NCBI RefSeq assembly: GCF_008369935.1
Contig: NZ_VTUZ01000004.1
Span: forward strand, 1 to 64,000
DNA length: 64,000 nucleotides
Direction of reading: 5' to 3'
From: Paraburkholderia panacisoli
GTDB lineage: Bacteria > Pseudomonadota > Gammaproteobacteria > Burkholderiales > Burkholderiaceae
Shown here: one piece after another, positions 27,342 to 35,950 of the stretch
Layout: each line of letters starts with the position of its first letter
How positions within the stretch are numbered: position 1 is the first letter of the stretch
Made by a program: the position numbers and the translations under genes
The notes under the pieces: model-generated
Databases searched by the model: none
What the model was told of the DNA's origin: nothing
The model's input: only the letters and a program-made list of their open reading frames with translations

Positions 27342-27355
27342 AATGGTTAACCATT
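27342..27355. promoter_or_regulatory. 14-bp perfect palindrome, probable GntR operator
   Basis: AATGGTTAACCATT is a perfect palindrome in the gap between the divergent transporter and GntR regulator. A second TGGT...ACCA pair (27321-27324 and 27335-27338) lies beside it. A candidate plus-strand promoter overlaps: TTGCGA (27307-27312), 16 bp, TATATT (27329-27334). The TGGTnnACCA core resembles GntR/FadR-type sites. Confidence 0.55.
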
Positions 27356-27671
27356 CTTCTGATGTCGGGTATAGCTCGCGGCATAGGCCCAGGGTGCCGG
27401 CCGATGTGAGAGGTCCAGCTGGAGCCCGCCACGCCATTTCGCGCGCAGTTAGCGGTCAGCGCTGCGAGCGCTGTTGCCACCGCCGCGCTGGAAGATTGCG
27501 AAGTCTGCGGTCTGGGGCGGTGTCGGTGTCACGCGGTGAACCATGGTCTCGAGCTGCGTGGCGCTGCGCAGCGCCGGGCAAACTCGCAACCGAATTGTTT
27601 TCCGCCAGCGTCGGCCGCTCGCCGCGGCTAGAATGCCGGTCGAGATCGATCTGTTCACAGTGACTGAATCC

Positions 27672-28433
27672 ATGGCTCCACGCTCCCGGCGGTCCTCATC
27701 CGCCGACACCCAACCCGCAGCCGCCACGGACGCGCCCGTCCGCAGTGCCGCCGACGCCGATTCGCTCAGCGTCGAAGAGCGCATTTACGCATCGATTACC
27801 ACGGCATTGCTGCAAGGGCGTCTGCGGCCGGGCGCGCAGCTGGTCGAGCGGGATCTCGCGGCCGCGTTCGGCTGCACGCGCGGCGCATTGCGCAAGGTGC
27901 TGGCGCGGCTCGGCTTCGAGGGCAAGCTGGTGCTCGAAGCGAATCGCGGTGCGTTCGTGCCATCGCCATCGGAAGAGGACATTCGCCAGGTGTACCGGGC
28001 GCGGCAGATCGTCGAGGCGGGGATCGTCGCAGCGTTGTGCGGGGCGTTGAGCGCTGCGCACAAGCGCCGCTTGCGCGCGCATGTGCGCAGCGAAGAGAAG
28101 GCGCTGTGCGCGGGAGCCATCGACGAATCCGTGCGTCTCGCGGGCCAGTTCCACGTGCTGCTGACGGAGCTGGCGGGCGGCACCGAACTGCTCGGACTGG
28201 TCGGGCAACTGGTCGCGAAGACCGAGCTGTACAAGGCACTGTTCGATCCGTCGAAGGGCTCGGCCTGTTCCGCCGACGAGCACGCGCACATCATCGACGC
28301 GCTCGATGCCGGCGACCTGGCCGCGGCATTGACGGCGATGCGCGAGCATCTGTCGGAGCTGGAAGAGCGAGTGGTCGAACAGGTGCGCAGAAGCGCCGCC
28401 GGAGAGGATCTCGGAGCGGTGTTCGGACTGTAG
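27672..28433 (+). CDS. GntR-family regulator, FCD subfamily
   Basis: A 253-residue regulator. The winged helix (about 36-105; LVERDLAAAFGCTRGALRKVLARL, then ANRGAFVPSPSEEDI) matches GntR, and the C-terminal all-helical FCD effector domain (about 110-240) has DEHAHIIDALDAGD. The N-terminal 30 residues are a Ser/Ala/Pro tail. ATG 27672 is chosen because it leaves a normal linker; in-frame ATG 27633 is also open and neither has a good ribosome site. Probably controls the divergent transporter and itself through the palindrome at 27342-27355. Confidence 0.85.
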   Translation: MAPRSRRSSSADTQPAAATDAPVRSAADADSLSVEERIYASITTALLQGRLRPGAQLVERDLAAAFGCTRGALRKVLARLGFEGKLVLEANRGAFVPSPSEEDIRQVYRARQIVEAGIVAALCGALSAAHKRRLRAHVRSEEKALCAGAIDESVRLAGQFHVLLTELAGGTELLGLVGQLVAKTELYKALFDPSKGSACSADEHAHIIDALDAGDLAAALTAMREHLSELEERVVEQVRRSAAGEDLGAVFGL

Positions 28434-28813
28434 GAAGAAGCGGCGCTTGTGGGCCGCGAATGGCGCGCACTGCTGAAGCGGCGGACATCGCCGCGTGCGG
28501 GAAAACGCTCAAGCCGGCCAGACGGCTGGCAGCGTGCGAGATGTGGCTTGCGAGCGCGTTGCGCTTGCCAACGCCCGCGATGCGGCCGCGGACAACGAAA
28601 ACACGTCCACGGTACGCGTGACGCTCCAGCGGCGCCGTGGCGCGCCGTCGTCCAGGCCTGAATCAATGAATCAGCGAATCAGGCCGGAGAAGGGGCGCGA
28701 AAGGCTTCGCGTACAACTCGATCGCGATGGCACACGCCGGGCCACACCGCCCGGAGCAAGGGCGGTAACAGCGGCAACTGTGCTGCGCCGCGGACTCAGC
28801 GTGCCGTCAGGCC
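28434..28813. other. Intergenic region, no supported gene
   Basis: Between the GntR gene and infA only composition-driven frames are seen. ACCGCCC (28746-28752) and GGGCGGT (28760-28766) form a 7-bp hairpin 48 bp past the infA stop, which may help end the infA transcript, although no T-run follows. Confidence 0.4.
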
Positions 28814-29089
28814 TTAGCGGCGACGGAATTGCGAATTGCTGCGAGCAGCACCGCCACCGCTGGCGCGCTCGTCTTTGTGACGGAAGTTGATCCGGCCTTT
28901 GGTCAGGTCGTAGACCGACAGTTCCAGCGTCACGCGGTCGCCCGCGAGAATACGGATGTGATTCTTGCGCATGCGTCCGGACGCGTAAGCGCCAACCACG
29001 ACGCCGTTGTCGAGCGTCACGCGGTAACGGCTGTCCGGAAGTACTTCGTCGACGATACCGTCAAGTTCAAGCAGTTCTTCTTTCGCCAT
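28814..29089 (-). CDS. infA: Translation initiation factor IF-1
   Basis: IF-1 binds the ribosomal A site during initiation. The 91-residue protein has the full OB-fold sequence ([69 protein letters not shown]). Common IF-1 is 72 residues; this one carries an extra Gly/Arg-rich tail ([16 protein letters not shown]). The stand-alone position, away from ribosomal protein genes, and the tail suggest the second infA copy known in Burkholderiales. ATG 29089 has AGGAG seven bases upstream. A divergent sequence and cold-shock-like role are possible but not shown. Confidence 0.95.
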   Translation of the reverse strand: MAKEELLELDGIVDEVLPDSRYRVTLDNGVVVGAYASGRMRKNHIRILAGDRVTLELSVYDLTKGRINFRHKDERASGGGAARSNSQFRRR

Positions 29090-29223
29090 GCATAACTCCT
29101 GGTCGATGGGATAACGGGATGCTGGTCGCCGGCGAGGCCGGGCGGCGCAGCATCGAATACGGTTGACAGCGGGTTCGCACCCGCTGTGGTTGCGGCATCA
29201 GCGCCATGCGCTGATAGTACCGC

Positions 29224-29505
29224 TCAAAGATCGGCGACGGACTGGCCATCCACGTGGCCGTCGATCAGTTGCTCGGCGTGGGCCATGCACGCAATGCGCG
29301 CCTTGCCCGTGCCGTCGAACGGAAACAGGTACTGCAAACGGAACACCCGGCCGTCGGCCGCCGCGTCGGCGCCGACACGGCAGATGCGCACCGACGCGTC
29401 GTAGCCTGCGTCCGGATTGCGGCTCGTCTGACCGTCCGCCGGGCGGCGCGGATAAACGAGCGGGTGAATCTCAAAACCCTTGTACGTCTTGACAGCTGAT
29501 TTCAT
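29224..29505 (-). CDS. Hypothetical protein (93 aa)
   Basis: A small soluble protein beginning MKSAVKTYKGFEIHPLVYPR, with a central GYDASVRICR and a late IACMAHAEQLIDGHVDG. The strand-rich start and ordered hydrophobic pattern suggest a real conserved protein of unknown function of the kind common in Burkholderia genomes. No catalytic motif seen. It follows infA by 134 bp in the opposite reading order (upstream of it on the same strand). Confidence 0.6.
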   Translation of the reverse strand: MKSAVKTYKGFEIHPLVYPRRPADGQTSRNPDAGYDASVRICRVGADAAADGRVFRLQYLFPFDGTGKARIACMAHAEQLIDGHVDGQSVADL

Positions 29506-30061
29506 GAGGCACGTGTCCTGTATTACGTGGCCGACATGTCACGCGTGTTACGCGCGGCAAGACGGCCGGCGGCGCTGCACCCAAAGGGCGCGCCGCCACG
29601 GAAAAAGTTGGCACAGGCCCGATGGCAAGGGCTTGAGCGCGGCCGCGCAAAATCGCGGATTCGATGGAGAAGAAACACGCTGAAGTCGCGCAGACATCGG
29701 GCGCGTAAAGCTGAACCACTCAGCAGTACAACTCGCGACGGCGAATGCATGCGGCGCATTGCCGGAGTGACGGGATCGCCGACGGGCGGCGGTCGAACAG
29801 TCGGGGGTGGTGCGGAGATGCCGGTTTGGGACTGCCCGGTGTTGCCGGTGCTACGAATGCGGGATGCAGCTATTCCAATATGATGCACTAAATGAGACTG
29901 ATTGGATAGCAAAAACTTCCACGTGCGGGCAAATCACCCAGCCGGCGGGGCTTTACGCGTGTTGAACAGTCGCTTGCGGTGCGCTGCGCATGAGCGGCGC
30001 AGCGGGTGCCACGCGTCGCGCGGCGACGGTGTCGGCGTCGATCGGCCGGCGTAGCCGAGCT
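29506..30061. other. Intergenic region, no supported gene
   Basis: 556 bp with only short frames of unbiased composition on both strands. AT content rises near 29880-29930, where promoter sequence for the upstream-facing gene may lie. Confidence 0.4.
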
Positions 30062-30280
30062 TCAGCGCGAGGTTTCGGCGACGCGCTTGTGCAACTCGCG
30101 CGTCGCGGCGAGCGGAATGCGCGCGTCATCCCAGCCGGCGAGCCACTCGACTTCCTTCGCCGTGAAGATCTGCCCGTGATTGCGCAGCGCGTATTGCAGC
30201 GAATCGATGATGTGGTTGCGAATGATCTCCGGGGTGCCTTTGTCGTCTAGCACGGCGCGAAACGCTTCGAGTGTGGCCAT
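30062..30280 (-). CDS. Hypothetical protein (72 aa)
   Basis: A small helical protein (MATLEAFRAVLDDKGTPEII, then AKEVEWLAGWDDARIPLAATRELHKRV). ATG 30280 has GGAG seven bases upstream. It has no motif I can assign. The well-formed amphipathic helices and good ribosome site support a real gene. Confidence 0.55.
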   Translation of the reverse strand: MATLEAFRAVLDDKGTPEIIRNHIIDSLQYALRNHGQIFTAKEVEWLAGWDDARIPLAATRELHKRVAETSR

Positions 30281-30520
30281 CTGCTGCTCCGTGAACGGGT
30301 TGGTTCGTTTATCGCACGAAAAAAATCGCGTCGCCAGGCGGACAAAAATCGTTGTGGCGGCGGTGACGGCTTATTGAACGGTGCGGCGCGATGGTCGCGA
30401 TGGCCGGGCGGGGTGGCTACAATGGCGAGTTGCCGCGTCTGACCTTGCCGGCATCGGCGCTTCTGCCGCACTTCGCGTGTGCGAGGCCGGCGCTGCATCC
30501 TTCGAACCCTGCGATTCCCA

Positions 30521-31165
30521 ATGCGCAACACAAACGTGTCTCCTGTGAAAGATCTGCTGCTGGAGCGTTACGCTCCGATCGCCGACGGCATCGCGGCGCT
30601 GCTCTATCCGTGCGCCGAAGTGGTGATTCACGACCTGCGCAGCCAGACCATCGCGTATCTCGTGAACAATCTGTCGAAGCTCGAAGTCGGCGGGCCGTCG
30701 GTCCTCGACGAAGTGCACTACGCGGCGCGCGGCCGGACCATCGGCCCCTACGAGAAGCGGAACTGGGACGGCCGGCGCATGCGCTGCGTGAGCAACATCC
30801 TGTTCGACGATGACGGCAAGCCGGCCGGCATGCTGTGCGTCAACTTCAATATCGCGGTGTTCGAGGACGTGCGCTCGACGCTCGATTTGTTCATCAAGGG
30901 CGGCACGCTCACGGATGCGCCCGCGGAAGACCTGTTCCGCGACGACTGGCAGGACCGCATCAACACGTATCTGCACACGTGGCTGCGCGAGCGGCAGATC
31001 GGCATCAATGCGCTCACGCGTGAACACAAGCGGGAAATCGTCGAGGCATTGCATGCGCAGGGCGCGTTTCGCGGCCGCAGTTCCGCGAATTACGTGGCCG
31101 CCGTGCTGACGATGGGGCGCGCCACCGTCTACAAGATTCTGAAGCAGATGAAAGAGGGCGGGTGA
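30521..31165 (+). CDS. YheO/DauR-like PAS-HTH transcriptional regulator
   Basis: A 214-residue regulator with an N-terminal PAS-like YheO domain (YPCAEVVIHDLRSQTIAYLVNN, then GKPAGMLCVNFNIAVFEDV) and a C-terminal HTH_22-like helix-turn-helix (ITREHKREIVEALHAQ-type segment; SSANYVAAVLTMGRATVYKILKQ). DauR, a member of this family, represses D-arginine catabolism in Pseudomonas; others are uncharacterised. No amino acid catabolic gene is adjacent, so the target is unknown. ATG 30521 begins MRNTNVSPVKDLLLERY; no strong ribosome site is visible. Confidence 0.85.
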   Translation: MRNTNVSPVKDLLLERYAPIADGIAALLYPCAEVVIHDLRSQTIAYLVNNLSKLEVGGPSVLDEVHYAARGRTIGPYEKRNWDGRRMRCVSNILFDDDGKPAGMLCVNFNIAVFEDVRSTLDLFIKGGTLTDAPAEDLFRDDWQDRINTYLHTWLRERQIGINALTREHKREIVEALHAQGAFRGRSSANYVAAVLTMGRATVYKILKQMKEGG

Positions 31166-31210
31166 CGCCCCGGAGGAAGTCCCCTCGGGGCCCATTCAAA
31201 CATCGCCGCG

Positions 31211-31228
31211 CCGCAGCGCTGCGGTTTT
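31211..31228 (+). terminator. Short hairpin with T-run after the regulator gene
   Basis: CCGCAGCGCTGCGG (31211-31224) is followed by TTTT. It can form a 5-bp stem with a GCGC loop. A bulged stem (GCCCCGGAGG with CCTCGGGGC) lies just before it at 31170-31194. Together they probably end the regulator transcript. Confidence 0.5.
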
Positions 31229-31250
31229 CAATCATTCGACGAGGACGGAC

Positions 31251-31442
31251 ATGGTGCGCTACCGGCACTACAAAGGCGGCATTTACGAACTGATTTGCGA
31301 AGCGACGCTGGAGTCCGATCCGACGATCACGATGATCGTCTACAAGGCCAGCAATGGTACGATCTGGACGCGTCCCGCTTCGGTGTTTTTCGAGCTCGTC
31401 GAACAGGAAGGCATCAAGGTGCCGCGCTTCGCGCCGATATAA
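31251..31442 (+). CDS. DUF1653 protein
   Basis: The 63-residue protein (MVRYRHYKGGIYELICEATL, then TMIVYKASNGTIWTRPASVFFE) is the complete DUF1653 domain: a small beta-rich module with the YRHYKGGxYE opening and W-x-RP-x-x-xFFE ending. Function unknown. GAGGA lies seven to eight bases before ATG. Confidence 0.85.
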   Translation: MVRYRHYKGGIYELICEATLESDPTITMIVYKASNGTIWTRPASVFFELVEQEGIKVPRFAPI

Positions 31443-31505
31443 CCAGGCGCGCCTGGCTCATCCCTGGGCGAGCGCACCGCCATGCAACACAAACAGGAAA
31501 TCTGA

Positions 31506-31700
31506 ATGCGTTTATTGCTTGCCATCATTCTGCCGTGGCTTCAGTTCTTCACGATCGGCCGTCCGTTTGCGGGCATCATCTGCCTGATTTTGCAGATTAC
31601 GCTGATCGGCTGGATTCCGGCCGCGATCTGGTCGGTGTATGCGCTTAGCCAGTACAACACCGACAAGAAAATCGCCCGCGCGATGGGCAACGGGCGTTAA
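31506..31700 (+). CDS. YqaE/Pmp3-family membrane protein
   Basis: A 64-residue hydrophobic protein with two membrane segments (LLLAIILPWLQFFTIGRPF and GIICLILQITLIGWIPAAIW) and the family ending SVYALSQYNTDKK. Pmp3/YqaE proteins sit in the inner membrane and are linked to membrane-potential and salt or cold stress responses. Only 63 bp separate it from the DUF1653 gene, so the two may be co-transcribed. Confidence 0.9.
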   Translation: MRLLLAIILPWLQFFTIGRPFAGIICLILQITLIGWIPAAIWSVYALSQYNTDKKIARAMGNGR

Positions 31701-31763
31701 GCCCCGCGTGAGTCAAGTGGCGCGCGGTGCAACGCGGCGCGCCGCGCCTCATCTCCTGTCATT

Positions 31764-32087
31764 TCAGCGCGACCGCGTCGGCGACGGCGGCAATTCGATT
31801 GCATCCGGCGCTTCGATCACCACGTCGGTTTCCGCTATCGCCACGCACGGCAGGATATAGCCTTCCAATTTTTCTTCCCGGCTGAGGCCCGGCCACTCGA
31901 TCGTGTAGCGCACCTGGCCGGCTATCATTTTGCACAGGCATGTGCGGCACGTGCCATTGCGGCACGAGCGCGGCAGACGCAGATTCGCGAAGCCGGCGGC
32001 TTCGAGGATGGTCAGCGAATCGGGCGCTTCGAAGCTTTGGCCGAGCGGCTCGATGCGAACGAGAGGCGGGCGGGTTGGATCGGACAT
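31764..32087 (-). CDS. Plant-type [2Fe-2S] ferredoxin
   Basis: A 107-residue electron carrier. The four cluster cysteines are Cys42, Cys47, Cys50 and Cys81 in the plant-type CX4CX2C...C pattern (SCRNGTCRTC and ILPCVA); an extra Cys52 is near. ATG 32087 gives MSDPTRPPLVRIEP, a normal ferredoxin start; the longer frame adds 19 proline-rich residues without a ribosome site. No oxygenase or reductase partner is adjacent. Confidence 0.88.
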   Translation of the reverse strand: MSDPTRPPLVRIEPLGQSFEAPDSLTILEAAGFANLRLPRSCRNGTCRTCLCKMIAGQVRYTIEWPGLSREEKLEGYILPCVAIAETDVVIEAPDAIELPPSPTRSR

Positions 32088-32329
32088 CGTGTGAATGCGT
32101 GGCTGGGTGCGCGACACTTTACACGCGATGGGCGGGGGCGGCATTCATCGGCCGGAGGTCGCAACTGATGGTGCGGGGCCGGTTCGAGGTTGGGGGCTTG
32201 CCGGTTGCGTCGCCTGCAGCGGGAGGATCGGTGCGTGGAGTGGCCGCATGGTGTCCGGTGCGCTAGCGCCGAACGCCGGGTATCAAACCTCAAACCCCGT
32301 GCCCCCTCCCACCACGATCCACATCCCGC

Positions 32330-34324
32330 TCAATGCGTCGTCCCGCCGCGCCGCAAATACCGATACACCGTATTGCGCGCCAGCCCCAACTCCCGCGCTG
32401 CCGCCGACACATTGCCATCGAGCCGCGCGAGTGTCTGCGCGATCAGTGCGGTCTGCCAATCTTCCATGCGTGCCGACGCCTGCTGCGCAGACGCGCGCGC
32501 CGCGCCGCGTCCGCCGTCATCGCCACCTGAGGCGCCTGAGACGGCAGGAGCCGCTCGCACGCCCCCCTCAGCCGCCACATCCACACAATCCTGCAAAAAG
32601 TCGTCCGGCAGATCTTCCACTTCGATCTGCTCCGCGCCTTCGGCCATGATGCTCGCGGTGCGCAGCACGTTCGCCAGTTGCCGCAGATTGCCCGGCCAGC
32701 GGCACTGGGTGAACCGCTCCAGCACGGCGTCGGAAACGCGCCGCGGCAAGCGCTCGCCCTCCGGCTGCAAGGCCAGCATGCGCGCGACCAGCGCGGCGAG
32801 ATCGGTGCGCTCGCGCAACGCCGGCAAGGTCACGACGAGTCCGTTGATCCGGTAATACAGGTCTTCGCGGAAGGTGCCGGCGTCGATCATCTCGCGCAGG
32901 TTGCGGTGGGTCGCACACACGATCCGCAGATCGACCGGAATCGCCCGTGTGCCGCCGAGCGGCACGACGGTGCGCTCCTGCAACACGCGCATCAGACGCA
33001 CCTGCTGCGCGAGCGGCATATCACCGATTTCATCGAGGAACAGCGTGCCACCGTCGGCCTGCACGATCTTGCCGACGCTGCCGCGTTTTTTCGCCCCGGT
33101 GAACGCGCCGTCCTCGTAACCGAACAGCTCCGCTTCGATCAGCGTCTCGGGCAACGACGCGCAATTGAGTGCAATGAACGGCGCGGCCCGCCGCGGCGAA
33201 TCGTGATGGATCGCGCGTGCGAGCCATTCCTTGCCGGTGCCGGTTTTGCCGAGCACGAGAATCGGAATATCGCGGCCCCGCAGTTTGGCGACGCGCCGCA
33301 AGATCGCGGCGACTTGCGCGTCGCCGGTGTCGAGCGTTTCGAGCGTGGCCGGCGGCGCCGGGTCGGCCGCGCGTGCCACATGACGCGCACCGCCGGTGAG
33401 CGGCGCACGCGTCACGCCGCCAACGTCCTCCAGCGGCGCGACATAGCGCGGCGCCGCATATTCACCGCGCGCGACCACCCGCACGCCGCTGCGCAGCGTC
33501 AGCAGAATGCTTTCGCCAGGCGCGCGGGCGATCTGCTGCAACAGGCTCGCGAAGGCGCAGCCGAACAGCGCGTCGAACGGTTGCCGTTGCAGCTCGGCGA
33601 GCGGCTGACCGAACTGGAACAGCGCACTGCGGTTGGCCGACAGAAACGTGCCGTCCGGCGCAAACGCCGCCAGCCCTTCGAACAGCGTGCCGATGAATTC
33701 CGCGCGCGCGTGAAAGTGCACGCGGATCGCGTCGGCGAATTGATTGGAGAACAGATGATTTTCGATCATTTGCGCTGACATCCTGACGAGCGCCAGCGTG
33801 TGCTTGTGAAAGCCGCGCGTGTCGCCGCTCACGTCGAGCGCGCCGATGGTGCGCCCGAACGGGTCCGCGATCGGCGCGCACGAGCAGGTGAGAATCCGGT
33901 TCGCGTGCAGGAAGTGCTCGTCCGCGTGGACGACGGTGGGTTGTCTGTCGACGAGCGCGGTGCCGATCGCATTGGTGCCGCGATCCGCTTCGGCCCACGA
34001 CACCCCCGGACACAACGCGACGCGATTGGCTTTTTCGACGAAGTCGCTGTCGCCGAGACTGTGCAGGATCACGCCGCGGTGGTCGGTGAGCAGCACCATG
34101 CTTTGCGTGTCGACGATCTGCGCGTGCAGCGTCTCCATGACGGGCAGCGCATGCGTGTACAGCGATTGATTGCGCTCGACCAGCTCACGCAGCACGGCTT
34201 GGCGCAGTGGCTGAAAGTCGGGCGCTTCCGACGCGCGCAGGCCGATTTCGAGCGAGCGCGCGTGAGCTTGCGCAATGACATCGGGCCGGCCGATGCTGGC
34301 CGGCGTAACAGGACGACGGGTCAA
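32330..34324 (-). CDS. AcoR-type sigma54-dependent activator
   Basis: An enhancer-binding activator of about 664 residues. The N-terminal half has a GAF-type sensory region (about 60-190; MVLLTDHRGVILHSLGDSDF, then NAIGTALVDRQPTVVHADEH) and a PAS-like segment (about 215-280; AAFAPDGTFLSANRSAL). The AAA+ domain (about 330-560) has Walker A GKTGTGKE, the sigma54-contact loop GAFTGA and Walker B GGTLFLDEIGD. A Fis-type helix-turn-helix ends the protein (NVSAAARELGLARNTVYRYLRR). This architecture is that of AcoR, which activates acetoin or related alcohol genes. TTG 34324 has GGAG eight bases upstream; an in-frame ATG at 34399 is possible. Its target operon is not in view. Confidence 0.9.
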   Translation of the reverse strand: MTRRPVTPASIGRPDVIAQAHARSLEIGLRASEAPDFQPLRQAVLRELVERNQSLYTHALPVMETLHAQIVDTQSMVLLTDHRGVILHSLGDSDFVEKANRVALCPGVSWAEADRGTNAIGTALVDRQPTVVHADEHFLHANRILTCSCAPIADPFGRTIGALDVSGDTRGFHKHTLALVRMSAQMIENHLFSNQFADAIRVHFHARAEFIGTLFEGLAAFAPDGTFLSANRSALFQFGQPLAELQRQPFDALFGCAFASLLQQIARAPGESILLTLRSGVRVVARGEYAAPRYVAPLEDVGGVTRAPLTGGARHVARAADPAPPATLETLDTGDAQVAAILRRVAKLRGRDIPILVLGKTGTGKEWLARAIHHDSPRRAAPFIALNCASLPETLIEAELFGYEDGAFTGAKKRGSVGKIVQADGGTLFLDEIGDMPLAQQVRLMRVLQERTVVPLGGTRAIPVDLRIVCATHRNLREMIDAGTFREDLYYRINGLVVTLPALRERTDLAALVARMLALQPEGERLPRRVSDAVLERFTQCRWPGNLRQLANVLRTASIMAEGAEQIEVEDLPDDFLQDCVDVAAEGGVRAAPAVSGASGGDDGGRGAARASAQQASARMEDWQTALIAQTLARLDGNVSAAARELGLARNTVYRYLRRGGTTH

Positions 34325-34724
34325 GGCATGTCTCCGGTGATCGGACGCGCGACGGGTGCATTGCCCGCCGTTCGATGCCGCAGCGCACCATGCGCGCACG
34401 CGGCCGAATACCGATCTTACAGGACGAGGCGCGCGCTGCGCGGCAGCAAAAACACCGAGGCCGTGCTTGCCGCACGCCGCAAAAAGACGCGTGGCGCACC
34501 AGAATCAAACAAACAGCAAGGAAAACTTGCGCCGCGCCCGAAGTCGTCTACAGTGAATCAATTCACCTCCGCGAGGCGCGAATTTCGCTGGCGCCGCAAC
34601 GGGGTGATGAGCCCGCGCCGTCAGCACTGGACAAGGAGGAGGGAGCTGCTGGCGCGATCGGATGCAACCGGCGCGCGCATCAACACGTTACACATGCGCG
34701 GCACCCAACCTTCCAGGTGAACCC
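34325..34724. other. Divergent intergenic region
   Basis: 400 bp between the activator and the DUF1488 gene. No gene is supported. It should hold both promoters; no clear sigma54 -24/-12 element was found by eye. Confidence 0.4.
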
Positions 34725-35015
34725 ATGCAGATCCTATTCCCCAATGAAACTCCTGAATATTCAGGTCGCGAACTCACCTTGGCGTTCCCGGCAATGGTCG
34801 ATGGGCAGAGGGTGGAATGCATGATCACGGCGGAAGCGCTCGAAGATCACTTCGGCGCTGCGTCTCCGCGTCTGGAGGACATGGTCGTCGCATTCGACAC
34901 GCACCGGGCCCGCATCGAGGCCGCCACGCGCCGTTTGTTGTCGGAAACGCGGGCGCAGTGTCTCGTGCTAAGGAGCGGCTATGTGCGCTTCTACGAGGCG
35001 AACTGGCGTAACTGA
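34725..35015 (+). CDS. DUF1488 protein
   Basis: A 96-residue protein (MQILFPNETPEYSGRELTLAF, then MITAEALEDHFGA and ARIEAATRRLL) that matches the small DUF1488 family of unknown function, which is frequent in Burkholderiales. AGGTGA precedes ATG 34725 at suitable distance. Confidence 0.8.
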   Translation: MQILFPNETPEYSGRELTLAFPAMVDGQRVECMITAEALEDHFGAASPRLEDMVVAFDTHRARIEAATRRLLSETRAQCLVLRSGYVRFYEANWRN

Positions 35016-35271
35016 CTGACGGCGTTTCGTGCGTCTCACGGCGCTGGAACGCTCATAGCTCGAACGGAGAAGCAAAGCCGCGCGAAACCACGGGTCGTCG
35101 AAACCTGAGCGCGGCGTGAGCCGGTCAAACAGGCTGCGCCAACTTCGCGTAGCCGTCGTTCATGGCCGTGCGGTGTCTTGCGCGCAGTACATCAAGGAAA
35201 CGTGTTCGGTGCAGACGCTTCAGGCGCTGCGCGAGTGCGCGCGCCTGTGATGCCAACAAATACAGCGCGCC

Positions 35272-35794
35272 TCAGATTATCCGCCGCAACGCCCGGTCCT
35301 TGAACACCACGTGATGCGCGATCGCCGCCAGCGCGTGCAGCCCGATCACCCAATAAAACACATCGCCGAGCCACTCATGGGCGTCCTTGAGCAAGGGCCG
35401 CGCGGGCGCCGATCAGCGTGAAGCTGAGATTGACCCACGCGAGATTCACCGGCCGTCCGCCGGCGTTGACCATCAGCATGCCCAACAGCGGTTGCGCGAA
35501 GATAAAGACGTAAAGCGCAAGATGCGCCGCGCGCGAGACGAACGTGAGCAGCCGGTTGCCGGTAATTTCCGGCGGGGCGCCCGCCCACAGTCGCCAGAGC
35601 AGGCGCGGCACGGCCAGAACCAGTACGAGCGTGCCGGCCCAGAAATGCACGCTGGTCCAGAACGCCCGGCTGTCCGAGCCGCGCGGCCCGCGTATTTCGA
35701 TCGCCAGATAAGCCAGCGCGACCAGCAGAAAAATGGCCCAGTGGAAGAAAATCGCGGGCGAGGTGTAACGGTCGGTGGGGCGGGGGGAGGACAT
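35272..35794 (-). pseudogene. Cytochrome b561-family protein, frameshifted
   Basis: The frame from ATG 35794 encodes a typical b561 start with heme-ligand histidines (FFHWAIF, SVHFWAG) and three membrane segments, but stops at 35375 after LIGARAALAQGRP. One base out of frame, the minus strand continues with LLKDAHEWLGDVFYWVIGLHALAAIAHHVVFKDRALRRII and a stop at 35272, which is the normal fourth segment with its His ligands. Removing one C near 35405-35410 (GCCCGC) joins the two into 173 residues, the usual family length. Either a recent disabling mutation or a base-call error. The intact protein would carry electrons across the inner membrane. Confidence 0.8.
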
Positions 35795-35950
35795 GCGAAG
35801 ACTCCTGCGGCCAGGTCGATCGTTTTTGGAATCATTGGATGATAGACGGTGCTCATGCGAATGGGCACCGACGACAAACCACCGCTGATCCAGGCCCGGT
35901 TTCGCGCGTCCTGCGCGCGCATGTCGAGGCCGCTAAATCGACCGTCGCGT

